Below, piece after piece: positions 22,640 through 35,789 of a stretch of 64,000 bases of DNA. The notes below the pieces were generated by a model. It was not told the DNA's origin. It was given only the letters and a program-made list of their open reading frames with translations, and made no database searches. Numbering within the stretch: the stretch's first letter is position 1; each line of letters begins with the position of its first letter. Origin of the DNA: Portulaca oleracea (taxonomy: Eukaryota; Streptophyta; Magnoliopsida; Caryophyllales; Portulacaceae); assembly GCA_029582165.1 (NCBI GenBank), contig CM055869.1, positions 6,046,425 through 6,110,424 of the forward strand. Direction: 5' to 3'. Position numbers and translations under genes: made by a program.

Positions 22640-25568
22640 TAATCTTAAAATTGTTCAATATTTATTCTAAAGGCATGTTCTTTTGCGTGGTATCATACCA
22701 TATCAACCACATTTTACCATGAATAATTACATCCAACTACATTTTAACACAACCATAATTTTTTCTTTCCTCACTTTTTTCACCTTTTCTGAGACTTGCA
22801 TCAACCACAGTTTATGACAATAATCATAATTTTCCCTTCCTTCACTTTTCTCTTTCCCCATTTTTCTTACTACATTTCATCTTTTTGGGATCCACCGACC
22901 AACTTACTATACCAGTCATTCTTATTACAAATTTAACTACATGTCACCATACCAACCACATTTTACCATATTATAATTATACTATAACGACAATAACCTC
23001 CCACATAAAAAACAAAATATGGTCTAAGTTGCGTATGTATTTATTAATAAATTTTCTTAGTGATAAAGAAAAGACCTATAGTTAACCTATTATATACGGG
23101 AAAGGGATGTCTAGGCTTAAAACAAAACTTTGATGAGTAGAAAGGGCAAATGCAACTTGTTCATCAATCCCCACATACACCAAAGGACCCATTGCACATT
23201 TTTGTTTGGGAAATTGTGAACTGTTTGATACAAGGATCGTGAATAAGGAAAGAATAGAGGGTAAATAATATATGTAGTCTTTTTAAAAAGTCATGTTAAT
23301 GAAATCGTATGTTTTTAATAGACATGATCACAAAATAGGGAGTTGTTTTACTATATCTGAAAGTTTGCGAGGAAGGGTCAAACTTTTTTCAGGTCGATCT
23401 GACCTGGAGACTTTGGAGTCGTGACCTAATTAGGGTTAAGTTCGTGTTACTTGATAAATAGATGTATAGCACAATTTTTCAGTAAAAAAATGGCACTTTG
23501 ATGTTTGTAATAATTTAAATACTTGATATTGGATTCCTTTTTTGAATATGAAATTTAAAATTTTATTGGTAGATTTTCGTGTTGAACATTGAAAATTGTT
23601 AGATTTTTTCTAATGAAAATGGATAAAATGATGAAACATTAAATTTCTAATTTTTAGCCTTTTAGGATCAGCTTACCTGATAACTGACATGTGACTCGTA
23701 CGGTCACGGAACCCTGACCCAAAGTTTGAGCAAGTTAGGTCTAGCTCGACAGTCATGTGGCTTCCGAGGCAATAAACACGAGATACTTAGTTAATAACTT
23801 CAAATTTTCATTGGAAAAAATCTTTAACCCTTACGAATAGACACTACTTCTTCCAGCAAAAAAAGGACGACTTCAAATTGTCTACAAAATTAAATTTCTT
23901 ATTAACAAAATGCTATAACCAATATAGCAAACAAAATATTAGCTAATAATTAATGTACAAAATTCAGTCTTATTTTAAATTTAGCTTGATCTACTTATCA
24001 TTGTGAGAGTACAAGTTGGGGAAAAGAACACGCCACCAACAGACCTGATAGGAATGTATGCTTAGTCGTGAAAGCAAGCTTACATCAAGGGTGCGTTTGG
24101 TAAATGCTATAATTTTTTTAGTGAAAGTTTCTCCTAAGAAAAATTTTATTGAGAACATGTATTTCACAGTATTGACTTACTAAAATTATGAGAAGGTGCG
24201 CATGAAATATCTTTACATCGTTTGGTTGAAGAATTTCTTAAGAAAATTGGTTAAATGTCAAAACTACCATTGAAGTTGTAAAAAATAAGAGCAAAGGAGT
24301 TGCTTTTAAGTGTAATTTCACTAATTTGAAAACGATGTTTATATTGGTTAACAAATCTGAACATATGATCAAAAATTTTGATTGGTTAGTTGAATATTCA
24401 GATAATTAGAATCATGATCTGTGTCCAATCTGAAAGTTTTAGTTATTCGAACTTTTGGTAAACCAACTTCCGGATCAGATGTAGTCATATATCCACATTA
24501 TAAAATACTTATACAATCACAATTATTTTATATTATACATTCATGGGTTTAAAGTTGTAAACATGATATATTGTATTACATTCTAAACTAAGGATTACTG
24601 TTTTATCAAGAAAAAGTGTTTCAGATTTTTCAATTGCAGATTTGCATCCGATTTGCGATTTAGACAAAATTATTGGATAAGTTAACCAGCCCGCCGACTT
24701 AAAAAATGATCCACTAAATATCCATTTTTTCAAATTGAATTTTTGAATTTGGATCACGAATTACGGAGTTTTAGCCGTCCCTAATTTCACCATAATATGA
24801 TTTCCTAACTCAAAAGGTAAACTATTTTCTCTTAGCCCCTCACATGAAACTTTTCCAAACTTCACGGTAAATTAGTGAATTCAAGTACATGTTTGTCATC
24901 CATTTTTGCTTGGTTTCCAAACTGTGGATCCATAGGAATAAGTCTCTATATAAATATCAGTTCATGGAATAAGACTGTTTATATTCGAATTTCTAAAATG
25001 CACTCAAACGTGTTTCACCTGAAAGATTGTTGTTATTATATTTTGTCATCCATTTTATGCAATCAAATAAAGAAAAATCGATCAACTTAAAAAGATTAAC
25101 TTATTTTTTCATGGAAATATTGAAATCAAATGCTCTTGAGGAAAATTGGGACTACCAAAATGAAAATCCGGATGAGGATAAACCTCCATTTTCATATCAA
25201 CATATGTTCTCACTGTTGTGCGAAAATGACGAAATAGGGTCAGATAATATAATAGGGGCATAGATTGACATATGTTTAAGATATAATTCTTGTTTAAATT
25301 CAATAGTATATTTGTTCACTCATATTTATTTGCTGTTCACTTTCATTAACATAATTATTTACTCATATCTATCCAAAACACATATTTCAGGTGGATGTAA
25401 TATCTATTGAGATTAGGTAAATAAACCAAAGGATTAAGAAAGCAAAAAGTGTACGGAAATTAATTAATTTTATAAAAAAGGGGAAAGAAAAAGGGAAAAG
25501 GGGGAAAAATTCAGGGATCCACAAGTTATAGAAAGGTTGGAGTGTTGATGTTGTTCATTTGGGGAGGC
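22640..25568. other. Gene-free AT-rich spacer
   Basis: Contains a partial CATGTTCTTTTGCGTGGTA MITE start near 22675 with CAACCACATTTTACCA words to about 22970, and a GGGTGCGTTTGGTAAATG stretch near 24089 like the start of the 8171 MITE family, without a clear partner. No coding sequence is supported; short ORFs are chance. Confidence 0.4.
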
Positions 25569-25688
25569 GTTGTTTTCATTTTGGGATCCACAAATCTTGG
25601 AGGAGTGCTTTCTCTCTCTTCACTTCTCCCCCTCAATTCTCTCTCTCTCTCCTTCTCTTAAAATCGGTGGGCATAATAATCTTCAGAC
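25569..25688 (+). promoter_or_regulatory. CT-rich leader of the BAM4 gene
   Basis: A CTCTCTCTC-rich pyrimidine patch (25608-25655) lies just before the ATG, typical of plant core promoters and leaders. No clear TATA box. Confidence 0.45.
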
Positions 25689-28600
25689 ATGGCCGGAGCA
25701 GCTGGATGTATGCTCTGTAAATGCAATTACTCCAGGAGAAATTTCAATTTCTACGCTTTCTCTGATTTCTTCTCCGAAACTCGCAGGCCTCGAAACGCCT
25801 TCAGACACCTCCGAAACGCCCTCACCATGGTTCCTATCATTCCTTCTGGCAAAGCCATTTACAAGCGCAAATCTTCTCTCGGTAGAAGACCTCGTGTTTC
25901 TAGGTCTGTTCTTCTCTTTTCGATTCAACTTTTCTCTAATTCTCGCATGCAAAATGAACAAATTGAATATTTGATTGTTGATCGCATGTCTGGGTGTTAT
26001 GGTGTCAATTTTGAATGAGATTAGGGTTCTAGGGTTATTGTTGTATTATGATGGCGTGATTCATGAGGATTACGAGCTGAAATTGAATGAGATTTTGACC
26101 TTTGTCTATGTGTTTGTCGTAAAGTTAATTATTATTATTTTTTATTTTGGCAAGTGAAAATACTGTTGTTAGGATGAGATTGTAGATGAGCTTCTAGTCT
26201 TGAAATCGATAATTAGCGGTTGTATGCATGATGGGTGGTAATTTTCGGCATAGTAGATGAAGGTTATGAGCGGGAAATGTTGTTCAAGATGGGAGATATT
26301 GAGGTTTCTACAATTGCATTTGTGATCCTAAAACGAGTAAGGCAGTGTTGGGGGACAGCTCATGTGAAAGTCTTTTGGAGAAAGTTGGCCTTTTGGGCCT
26401 AACTTAGAATTTAACATATCGAGTATCTAAAAAGATCGTCTGGACGTTTGGGAAATCAGTAGATCGATGTAGCTTTTTGCGATCAAAAGCGTGACTTTGT
26501 GAAGCTCGTGAGTTGAGCTTTCGTGAAATTGGGATTTAGAGATTAGCCTTTTATGTCAAATATATTCAGAAATAGCTAACTTCACCAAAGACTTCGTAGA
26601 AGTAGCTACTAGCTAATACCTAATTCAATCCGCTAGCAACTAGTACCTATGGATGATGACATTGCTGGTTCTTGCTATTGTTCACTCATCAAAAAAAGAA
26701 AAAGAAAAAAAAAGGTAGCTAAGTGCCAAACACTCCTAAAGCTTGTTGATTAATGGCATGCTACTTTGAAGGACAAAGATGAGTAAGAGTGCCAAAGGGT
26801 GGTCTTGAATGTATCTGCTTTTGATGTCTACAGCAGGTTGTCCATTGCCATGAAAAGTAGGGGTTTGTTAACGATCTAGGATTAATTGTTAGTTCAGGTG
26901 AATGGATTCCTGCCATCCCCATCATGGTCAAGGTACACAAAGTATTGGCATTGATACTTGATTGGCCATTTTCTAATTGATTAGTTGTTTGAGTGCTTGA
27001 CAGTTGACATAAGTGAGGATTCAACACATGCAACTTATATGTCTGCATGGTCACACGTTTGTGACATCATGCCATGATTATAGTAACTATTTCCTATTTG
27101 TAAAAAGTTACTTTTTGAGTCTTGAGTTTCAAAGTTTTGGATTTGCATATTCTATTATAATGATATTTTTATTTCTAGAATTTGAATAGCTAAAAAAGGC
27201 GCTCAACTTAGATTGTGATGGACTAAAGGAAAATGCTTCCCTGAACTCTTGAATTTCTTTTCCATGGAGTAGTGGATAATAAATAGTTTTAGAACTTTGG
27301 GTCAACTGGAACCAGTCTATCCAAATTTTTTAATTTAGGGGTAAGACTGCTTCGCCACCCCCCTCCCCAGTCTTGCTTTGAGATGTGAGACTTTTGGGGT
27401 ATTGGATTTGGATCAGATTATTAAGATATTTTTGTCAATTATGTAATTTATGTTAGATAAAGAGTGTAAAGTGTTATTGTGCCTTCGAATCTGTCTTTGG
27501 GCAAGCAGCTTGATTCTAAGTATTTGATATTCTGAATTTCTGATTTGTCAATATTTCACAAAAAGCCATGTTACATCTGGTTGGACGCCTGTTTACCTGA
27601 TATATAGTAGAACAAAAAGATAGATGCGGTATATGAGTATACCTGTATTCTAGATTTTGAATGAATGGTATGATTACCTGCTATGGATATACTTTCTAAC
27701 TGTCTTCAGTTATCTGCTTGTAGTATGGATGCACGAGAAAAGTCAAGATCGTTGACTTTAAAATCGTCAAAACAGAAGAGGGTGCCTGTGTTTGTGATGA
27801 TGCCACTTGATTCATTTGGCATTGATACTCTTGGAACACCAAGGATAAGAAAGTGAGTGTTTGCCTATTAACCTTAACGATAACTTCAGGCAATAGTTAA
27901 GGAACAAGTGTTTGCTTCGTGTGGATTCTTAGGATTTGCTTTTATTAGAATATATGTTTTTCAGTAGCTATTTCAAGCTGCCTATACTGTCCATTGGTAA
28001 CCAATGCTGCTGTAATAAGGTCATCAACTTATTGTTTCCACAGTACCCTAAGACTGTTTCCATCAACACTTGTGCCATGCTTACTTCTCATCCGTGCAGT
28101 CATTATCTTTTACAGAATGAAGGCGTTGTCTGTGTCTCTGAAAGCGCTCAAGCTGGCAGGTGTCCACGGAATTGCAGTTGAGGTTTGGTGGGGAATTGTG
28201 GAGCGCACTTCTCCTAATACATATGACTGGTCTCTGTATGAAGAACTTTTTAAGCTGATATCTGAAGCTGGTCTGAAGTTGCACATTGCTTTGTGTTTCC
28301 ACTCAAATGTGCGCATACCATCGCAACAAAACGGTCATGTGAGCCTCCCATTGTGGATTCAAAAGGTTATTTATCTTTCCCTTGCATACCTGCTTAACTG
28401 CGATACCCTATTTGTAGTTTCTTGAAAACTAGACACTCCCTCTAGCAAGATATATCTCATAGCTCTTCTGGTACCATATCAAAACTAATACTCTGAAATC
28501 TCGCTAGTGACTAGGGTGAGGTATGGAGGGGTCGGATATAGAAGTCTGGCCTGTAAATTTTGCAATTTAAAGATACTGCTTCCAATTAACCAAGATTTAG

Positions 28601-31600
28601 AACTCGTTCGCTACCTACTATTCCGTGGAAAAGAAGCAGGGGAGGTTTAATGAGACCATTTTACTTTAGTCCATTCCAACTAAGTTGAAAAAAAATAATC
28701 TTCTTCAACCATCTAGATTATGGACATATATAGCGCTTTTGATACATCATACAATTTTTTTTAAAAAAACAAATCAAGACCAAGGCTTCGTCGCGAGAAA
28801 CTTTGTACATCATGTTCTCAAGTCTCTAGCAGTGTGTTCGTTTTTGTTGATGCCATTTCTGTGAGCTGTCTGTTTTGACTACTTTTGACACCCGCTTCTT
28901 GATCTCCCCTGTGCCCTAACTAAAACCAAAAGCAATACTACGAAATCCCGCCTAGGCAGGGTATGGAGGGGTTGGATGCAACAGTTTTACCCCTAAATTT
29001 TGCAATTTAGAGAGACTTTCTGATTGACCCAAGATTTAGAAATTGTCTGCTACCTACTACTACATGGAAAAGAAGTAGAAGAGATTTAATAAGACATTTT
29101 ACTTTAGTCCATTGTAATATAAGTTGAAAAAATATTCTTGATCAACATATTCCTCATATTTGTAAAAGATTGATGGCGCAAAGGCCAAGTTAGAATATGA
29201 TGTGACTTGATTAACATATTCCTTATATTTGTATTATGGACTTATGTGAAGTACTATTTCCTTTCTGTTATCTCAGATTGGCTCTGTTGATAGGGACATC
29301 TACTACCGAGATCAACATGGTTTTTCTAGTGAAGATTGTCTCTCACTAGGTGTGGATGAAGTGCCGTTATTTTTTGGGCGGACTGCCCTCCAGTGTTATG
29401 AGGATTTCATTGTCAATTTTATTGGCAAGTTTGATTCATTAATTGGACATGTAATTGAAGAAATAAGTGTTGGACTTGGCCCTGATGGTGAACTCAGGTA
29501 ATATTTTGGATTTGTTTGTTCTTTGGCATTATTTTCCTGATTGCTTTAACACCCATGAGATTTCATGCAGATATCCAGCCCATCCATATGCTGATGGTAG
29601 ATGGAGATTTCCTGGAATTGGTGAATTTCAGTGTTATGACAAATATATGTATGTCAACTTTCCACTACTGAACTTCCTTTTACAATTGTATATACTTCCA
29701 CCAGTCATCATTTGTGTTTCATTACAGGATGGAGGATTTGAGGTCAGCTGCCTGCCAGGAAGGGAAACCTCAGTGGGGGGAGAAGGGTCCTCAGGATGCT
29801 GGTTGTTACAATAGTTTTCCATCTGGAGTTCCTTTCTTCGAAGGTGGTGAAAACAGTTTCCTTTCTGACTACGGGCATTTCTTCCTTGTATGTACATCTT
29901 CCAGATGTTCACCTCATTTTTGTTATCTGTAAATATTTACTATCCGTGGCTTTCTTAGCAACAGAAGAAAAAGAGGGGGAGGGGGGTTGTTGGGAGGGTT
30001 GTAAGGATCAGAAGTGGAGCGTACTAGACTACTAGTCTTGTCTTCATCAAAGTGGGATATTCACCTAAGGAAACAATAAAAACTGATGATGCCTGGTGGT
30101 TGGTTTGGTGGAAACTAGAAGGTGGTGACATGTGGTAACTACAGAATTAACTAATGAGTTGTAGGAATTAGGAACTCGGAAATAAGTTGGAGGGAAAAAT
30201 TAAGGAATGACAAGAGAAGTGATCAGGCTCTTTTGCCCTGGATAAGGAAGTGGACAACTAAGCTATTCGAATTTGGCTGTTACTGTTAATTAGTGAGAAG
30301 CCTGATCCCTAAATTTTGTAGGAATGGTACAGTGGTAAGCTGATCCGTCATGCAGACGCTGTCATTGGAAAGACAGCAGATATGTTGAAGAAATACCAGC
30401 AAGATGAGAAAACATCGGTGTTGCTCGTAGTGAAGATTGATGTAATATATTGGTGGTACAAGACACTATCACATGCTGCTGAACTTACAGCAGGCTACTA
30501 CAACACCGCTCAGAGAGATGGATATGATCCTTTAGCTTCAGTGCTGCTTAGTCATGGTGCAGCCCTACATTTATCGTAAGTTTCTGTCTTGTTCCCCTTT
30601 CCCGAAAACCGTACGTCTTTGCTATTATAATTTAAAATGTCTTATCTGATTTGCTTGACTCCAACATGATTGGACTCCCATTGCCAAGGTCTAGTGGCGT
30701 AATTTTCAAAATCCATGTGTTGTAAGAGCATCTACTTCGTGTTTTTCAGTATCTTACATGGATTTGCTGGGCTTTTACGTAAAAAGAAATGTTCCAGTAA
30801 ATGTGTTGCAGCATTAGTAACTCATTATCAACCAAGCTTTGCTACTGTCTCTCAGTCGCTCTGCACCTCGTCATTCCCCGATCAGTTTTTACTTTCTTTC
30901 AGCGATGCGAAACTTTTAAGCAACTTAAAGTGATGGCGGTATTGGAGGTGTTTCAGTTCAAGTTAAGGTTGACCCTGATAGCGCTACTTGACTAAGACAT
31001 GCAAGGAAGTAATCCTCGCAAAGAATCTGTAAAATAACTCAATAAGGAGGATGGTGGCTTTCCTTTGTAAAGAGCCTCCAGCCCTCAAGTTAGAGATTGA
31101 ATTCACACATAAATATTGAATTGGACTTATCGGGTTTTTGCTTGATTCAGCCTACCTTGGGTCTGAGATGATGGCCATAACCTACTTTATCGGGGGTTTT
31201 AGAGGAGATCCCTTGGAGATCAATTGACTCTTTTATTAATGTGACTGGAAATAATTTTCTAACATGATTTATAATCTAATGATGTTTCCCTCATACTGGG
31301 ACTCAAGAGATTATGAGATGACTCTCTTATTCCTTGCCTTTAGGCCTTAGCATAAGCCAGGTTGTGGCTGCTAGAATTTTGGGGCTATTTGGCCATATTT
31401 CCCATTAAGCTATGCCGAGAACATAATTCCAGCATTAATCAAGGCGGGGTCATTGAGTTATTTTGAAGAGGAAGCATTCAATGCTCAACGGTCTAGTTGG
31501 GGTGACAAAGCACTGTTCCAGATGGGATGAGTGTATGACCATAGCTTTTATTTCAGGAGAAATGGGATACCTCGACGTCACATGTTTCAAGAATGCTTGC

Positions 31601-34600
31601 TGAAGTCATATCTCTGGTTCGTCTGGAAAGTTCATTGGAAGTCTTTTCATTTCTCTCATTCCCAAGGAGGAAGGTGTAGTCAATTTTTGGGACTTTTGGT
31701 CTATAAGCATGGTGGGTTCTGTGTACGTACAAGAATTTTTCTAGATCCTTGTCAAAAGACTGAGAAGTGTTATAGGCACACCAAATTTTAGATGGTCAAA
31801 GTGCTTTTGTCAGAGATTGGCTAATTCTTGATGGAGTCTTTATTGTCAATGAACTGTTGATTCCGGGATTAAAGAGGGTGGTAGGCCAAGGTTGATTCGT
31901 AAACATGACATTGAGAAGGTTTATTGTCATATTAATTTTGATATTCTTCTTACATGTTTTAAGTAAACGGGTTTTAGTGATAAATTGATAGCGTGGATCG
32001 AATGCTGTATCTCTGCATTTTCTTTTGCTGTTTTGGTCAATGGTTCCCCGACGGATGTCTTTGGTGCTTCTACAGGGCTACGTCATCATGATTGCATATT
32101 TCACATTGCATCTGTTTGCAAATCATCAATCTCCATTGCATGCTTGTGTGGTTTGAGGCCATACGTGGTTTAGAGTTGTCAACTTGTTCAAGTCGGCCAT
32201 CATACGAGTAGGGGAGGCTATAATGCTCATCTCCTTGCCGGCATTTTGGGTTGTTAGTTGGATTTACTACCTTCTTTCTATTTGGGGGTTCTTTTGGCGC
32301 TAAATATGGAGGGAAGTCCATTTGGGAACAGTTATCTAAAGGTTTGAAAAAAGACACTGTGGATGAAAAAGTAAGTGGTAGGTTGACTCTTACCAAGAGT
32401 GTTATTCGGAGCAAGTTGGAGGCTATTCAGAGTAGGTTGTTTATTTCTGCAGAGTGGTTTTTGGTGTGAAGTGTGAAGGTGTTAAGCTTGAAGGAGTCTG
32501 TCCCTTCCATCTTTGCTTTAGAGCTAAGTCAGTTAACAGGGTTGCATCCCTTGTTCCATACTATTTGGCTTATCCTTCTCTTCATTGCCCTACAACTAGA
32601 AGCCTCTGGGCTTACTTTTATTGTGTACACACATTAATTATGTCTTGGATAACTTGGTTTATCTCTTGTTATTGGCTTGGGAAGGCTATTTTGGGAAAAG
32701 GGTGAAGTTCAATGTTTTCCATGTCGTTCCCCATGCTACGTTTTTGGCTATTATGGATGGAACGAAATAGGAGAACTTTTTATGGGATTGAAATGTGTAG
32801 AGGGGAGGGAGGTTAAAGGACAACTGACTGAGGACATTATTCTTTTGGAAGGAGGAGCCCGATGCTCGTCCTTGTTAAAACGAGGAGACCCGGGATCGAA
32901 AGAAGCCTTTTCTTTTTGTTTGGTTGTAATTAGCCTCTTCATCTAGATCTCCTCAAACCTCATGTTAGCGGAACTATACTAGGGTACATTGTTGTTGTAA
33001 TCAAGTGTCTCTCCTTTTGGACTTTATGGATACCTTGTTCTTTGGGTAGAACACTGGTTTTTAGATGCTTGGAAGCATCTTTTTCTTGTAATTTTATGTA
33101 ATTGATGAATTATCTTTCCTATTAAGAAGAATAAAATAAAATTCCAAGGGCCAAGATTTTATGCTTGTAACTTTATGCTTACGGATGTCAATTCCTACAA
33201 CGAAGTTGGGGGCTGAGTATATATCCAAGGCCCAGTCTCGGAGTGCACCTGAATCAGGAAGCATGATACCATTAACAGTCCACTATTAACCTGTTCGTGC
33301 TGCAGTGAATAATGTGTTGTATTTTGCTGAATTTATGAGATTTCAATAACTTGGAACACACCTGAATCAGGATCACAACATTGAGCTACGCATTATTGTA
33401 AAATACTCTATATTATATGAAATGCTTTTTTACAGTACAAGTATGTAAGGTAGTAACATACCTTATCCATGGGGAACCTTTCTTTGTTATGGTATTTGTT
33501 ATTGTCCTCTGCAAATCCAAATGTTGATTCTTGTGCTGGATGCTAATTACTTAAAGCTTCTTGCAGGTGCTTAGAAATGATGGATAATGAGACACCACCA
33601 GCTTTTCTTTGCAGCCCAGAAGGATTACTTGAGCAGGTACTGCATTGCATTCCTATATTACGTAACCACATCATTCCCATGAGAAAGGAATGACCCAGTG
33701 TTTTTGCTTGGAAAACTCAGAAAAGATCGTATCCAAACCGGTTTTTATTTTTAGGCCACTTGAGGGCATAGTTATTAAAATCCCGATCCTGAGCTACGAT
33801 TTTATGATCCAAAATTCTCGATGCGATTCTACTATATACATTCCGATCCACGATCTTATGTGGGTTAATTCCAATCCTAACTACCCCATGAATTTGAGTT
33901 AGGATCCCAATTCTGACAACCTTGCTTGAGGGTAGTGTTTGGCCTTGGTAAATGTTTTGAACTGTGACCTACACCATAATACACTTTTGTGTGTATAACA
34001 TACAGTTGCATGTCTGCACTGAAGTATTAAACCTCAGCTTCACTTTGACCTTGAGCATAAATAATGCCCAAATGTTTAACTACTTTCAGTCATGTCCTTT
34101 ATATATTTTTCCTTGTTGCTTTTCCTAACCTGGACAGATATTCATCTGGTTAAAGATTCGTTGTTACTAGTTCATGACATGTTACACCAGCTTGTTCTGA
34201 ATGTAAAATCTTGCCTTTTTTGTGTGTGTGTGTGTGTGTGTGTGAAATTATAAGAAAGAAAGCCCCATCTACTCTGCTATCCTGGTAACTAATTACTTGT
34301 GCTTTATTAGTTTTATACGGCATTGAAATCCATAGATAAAGGGCCCTTCATGTCTAGGTCGTTCTTGCTTTTGTGTTTTTCGTATTCTTTTGAGATTTTT
34401 GCAATGCTTCTTTTCTTAGAAGTTGAGTCAGGATATGCATTAGTTTCAGTCAACGGGCTGTTCTTGCTGTGTTTGAGTGTTTCCCTGGTTATCGTTTTCA
34501 AGGCCTAACATTTTATTTCTGTTATGAAAACAGCTGCGGGACGTGTCAAACAAGAGGTCAATATATTTGACTGGAAGGAACCGTAATGAACGTTTGGACA

Positions 34601-35182
34601 AGGTGAGCTATCTGTACTCTCTCTCTATCTCTCTCTCTCTGAGACTGAGACTTCCAAACTCTTTGATCCCTCCATTCTGTACAGTAGTTAGGTTTTGCTG
34701 CATTTAACTTATTCAAGGGCGAAGCAATGTTCACATTGGTGGCTGTTTTGTCGTCCTTGGAATTCCTGGATCATGAGCTGTATGGCGGCAGGAACACCTG
34801 GAGTTTTAGTTTATCAGAGTCTGAAAGTTTTAGTCCATATCAGAATCTCATATGTCTTACTCTTACCTAGTAAAACTGCTAGACGTGATGATGTATGTCA
34901 TGCAATGTTCAGTATAGGATGCAAGAATATTTACATTCCCCCGATTTTTACAAGGTGATGACCAATATCATCTAATATCCAATTCAGATAGCTTCCTTGC
35001 TTAAATTATCACCTTCATTGGTGTGGCAGGCCGGACTACAACGAATCCAAGCAAATTGTTATAGCCAGCAAGCAGAAGCCGTAAAATCATTCACCTACTT
35101 CAGAATGAGCGGTAATATATTCAAGACCGAAAATTGGAGTAATTTTGTTCCGTTTGTGAAAAGCATGAGCACAGATCAGTGA
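25689..35182 (+). CDS. BAM4: BAM4-type beta-amylase (glycoside hydrolase 14), ten exons
   Basis: I place exons at 25689-25903, 27724-27852, 28116-28365, 29277-29497, 29571-29648, 29728-29887, 30322-30575, 33567-33636, 34534-34602 and 35030-35182. All introns are GT-AG and phases agree, giving 532 residues, the length of Arabidopsis BAM4 (531, from memory). The N-terminus (1-72) is basic and Ser/Arg-rich like a plastid transit peptide; MDAREKSRS at 73 is a BAM4 signature. GH14 motifs follow: [10 protein letters not shown] (92-101), [12 protein letters not shown] (133-144), [14 protein letters not shown] with the catalytic-acid Glu at 270, [10 protein letters not shown] (inner loop) and CLEM with the catalytic-base Glu at 439. 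The substrate-closing flexible loop (GGNVGD in active enzymes) is absent: residues 175-193 read [22 protein letters not shown]4 in Arabidopsis is a plastid protein needed for starch breakdown but reported as inactive, so a regulatory or glucan-sensing role is likely here. Confidence 0.95.
25904..27723 (+). other. BAM4 intron 1 (1820 bp)
   Basis: Donor TCTAG/GTCTGT and acceptor CTTGTAG/TATGG fit the reading frame exactly. The intron is AT-rich with no clear transposon; an earlier CAG at 27709 would shift the frame. Confidence 0.8.
28500..29155. repeat. Two diverged SINE-like fragments in BAM4 intron 3
   Basis: GGTATGGAGGGGTYGGAT...AATTTTGCAATTTA...TTGACCCAAGATTTAGAA...GGAAAAGAAG occurs at about 28517-28705 and 28963-29140, about 446 bp apart. 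The GGTATGGAGGG/TTTTGCAATTT words resemble the 3' part of a tRNA-derived SINE-like family also seen at 36003-36155 (reverse orientation). Whether the pair arose by local duplication or two insertions is open. Confidence 0.45.
31370..33140 (+). pseudogene. LINE (L1-type) relic in BAM4 intron 7
   Basis: With frameshifts and stops, the plus strand shows the order of a plant L1 reverse transcriptase: an LIPKEEG-like and [16 protein letters not shown] block (31650-31730), [15 protein letters not shown] (about 31910-31955), [19 protein letters not shown] (31995-32050), a GLR-H-D block where active elements have GLRQGDP, then [11 protein letters not shown] (about 32375-32410) and an [12 protein letters not shown] block near 32755. 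The conserved Asp-Asp box is not intact. It fills most of the 2991-bp intron 30576-33566 and explains the short ORFs there. Confidence 0.8.
33771..33924. mobile_element. Short MITE in BAM4 intron 8, GTTATTAAAATC family
   Basis: Begins AGTTATTAAAATCCCGATCC and ends AATTCTGACAACC, in the opposite internal orientation to the copies at 6303 and 49668 (shared words ACGATTTTATGATCC and TAGTTAGGATC-like). No flanking duplication resolved. Confidence 0.55.
34220..34244 (+). repeat. (TG)n microsatellite in BAM4 intron 8
   Basis: About twelve TG units. A second, CT-rich tract lies at 34618-34640 in intron 9. Confidence 0.95.
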
Positions 35183-35789
35183 CAGGACGCAGTCACTCGC
35201 TAGTGTTGGAAGCGGTTTTGATGTTACCCGGAGAATGAAAGAGGAAGGGCCGTAAAAAAATGCTCTGTAATTTTTGATAGGCAGGGTAATTTGATAGGCT
35301 TTCCCAAATGAAAATGGCTATCTGTATTCTTCATTCTTTGCTGCTGTAAATAGTCCCCTACCCTACACAATGTCAGTCAGAGTAGAAATTGTTTGCCTTT
35401 TCAGTTCAGCCTCTGATCTGATCCATCCAACCTCTCAAAGTCATACAGGAAAGAAGCCAATTGTTTGTTACAATACTAGGTCATCTGTGTTTCTTCTCTG
35501 TCCCTCAGACTGAGAAATGAGAAATGTGTAACAGCATTCACTTAATGAAAGATTACTTTTGTTACCCCAGCTGAACTAACCACTTGTTTTCTGTGCTTTG
35601 AAGATAGGCTGATGGGGTTGAGATGTTTGTTTAAGAAAATAGATTGCTTCATCAAATCCACCCTAAACTCAGTCTTTCAACAGTCATAGTAAAGAAGGTC
35701 CTAACTACTGTTGATGAATTCATGTTGAAGACAACTAATAGAATTACCTAAGTTTTTTTTTTTTTTTTCAAAATTTATCTTGAAACCGA

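Noticed and set aside
24533..25303. Short ORFs just upstream of BAM4 as small genes
   Set aside because: 60-78 codons, AT-driven, on both strands, without domains, signals or promoter context.
31531..32946. ORFs in BAM4 intron 7 as a nested gene
   Set aside because: They are pieces of a decayed LINE reverse transcriptase in shifting frames.
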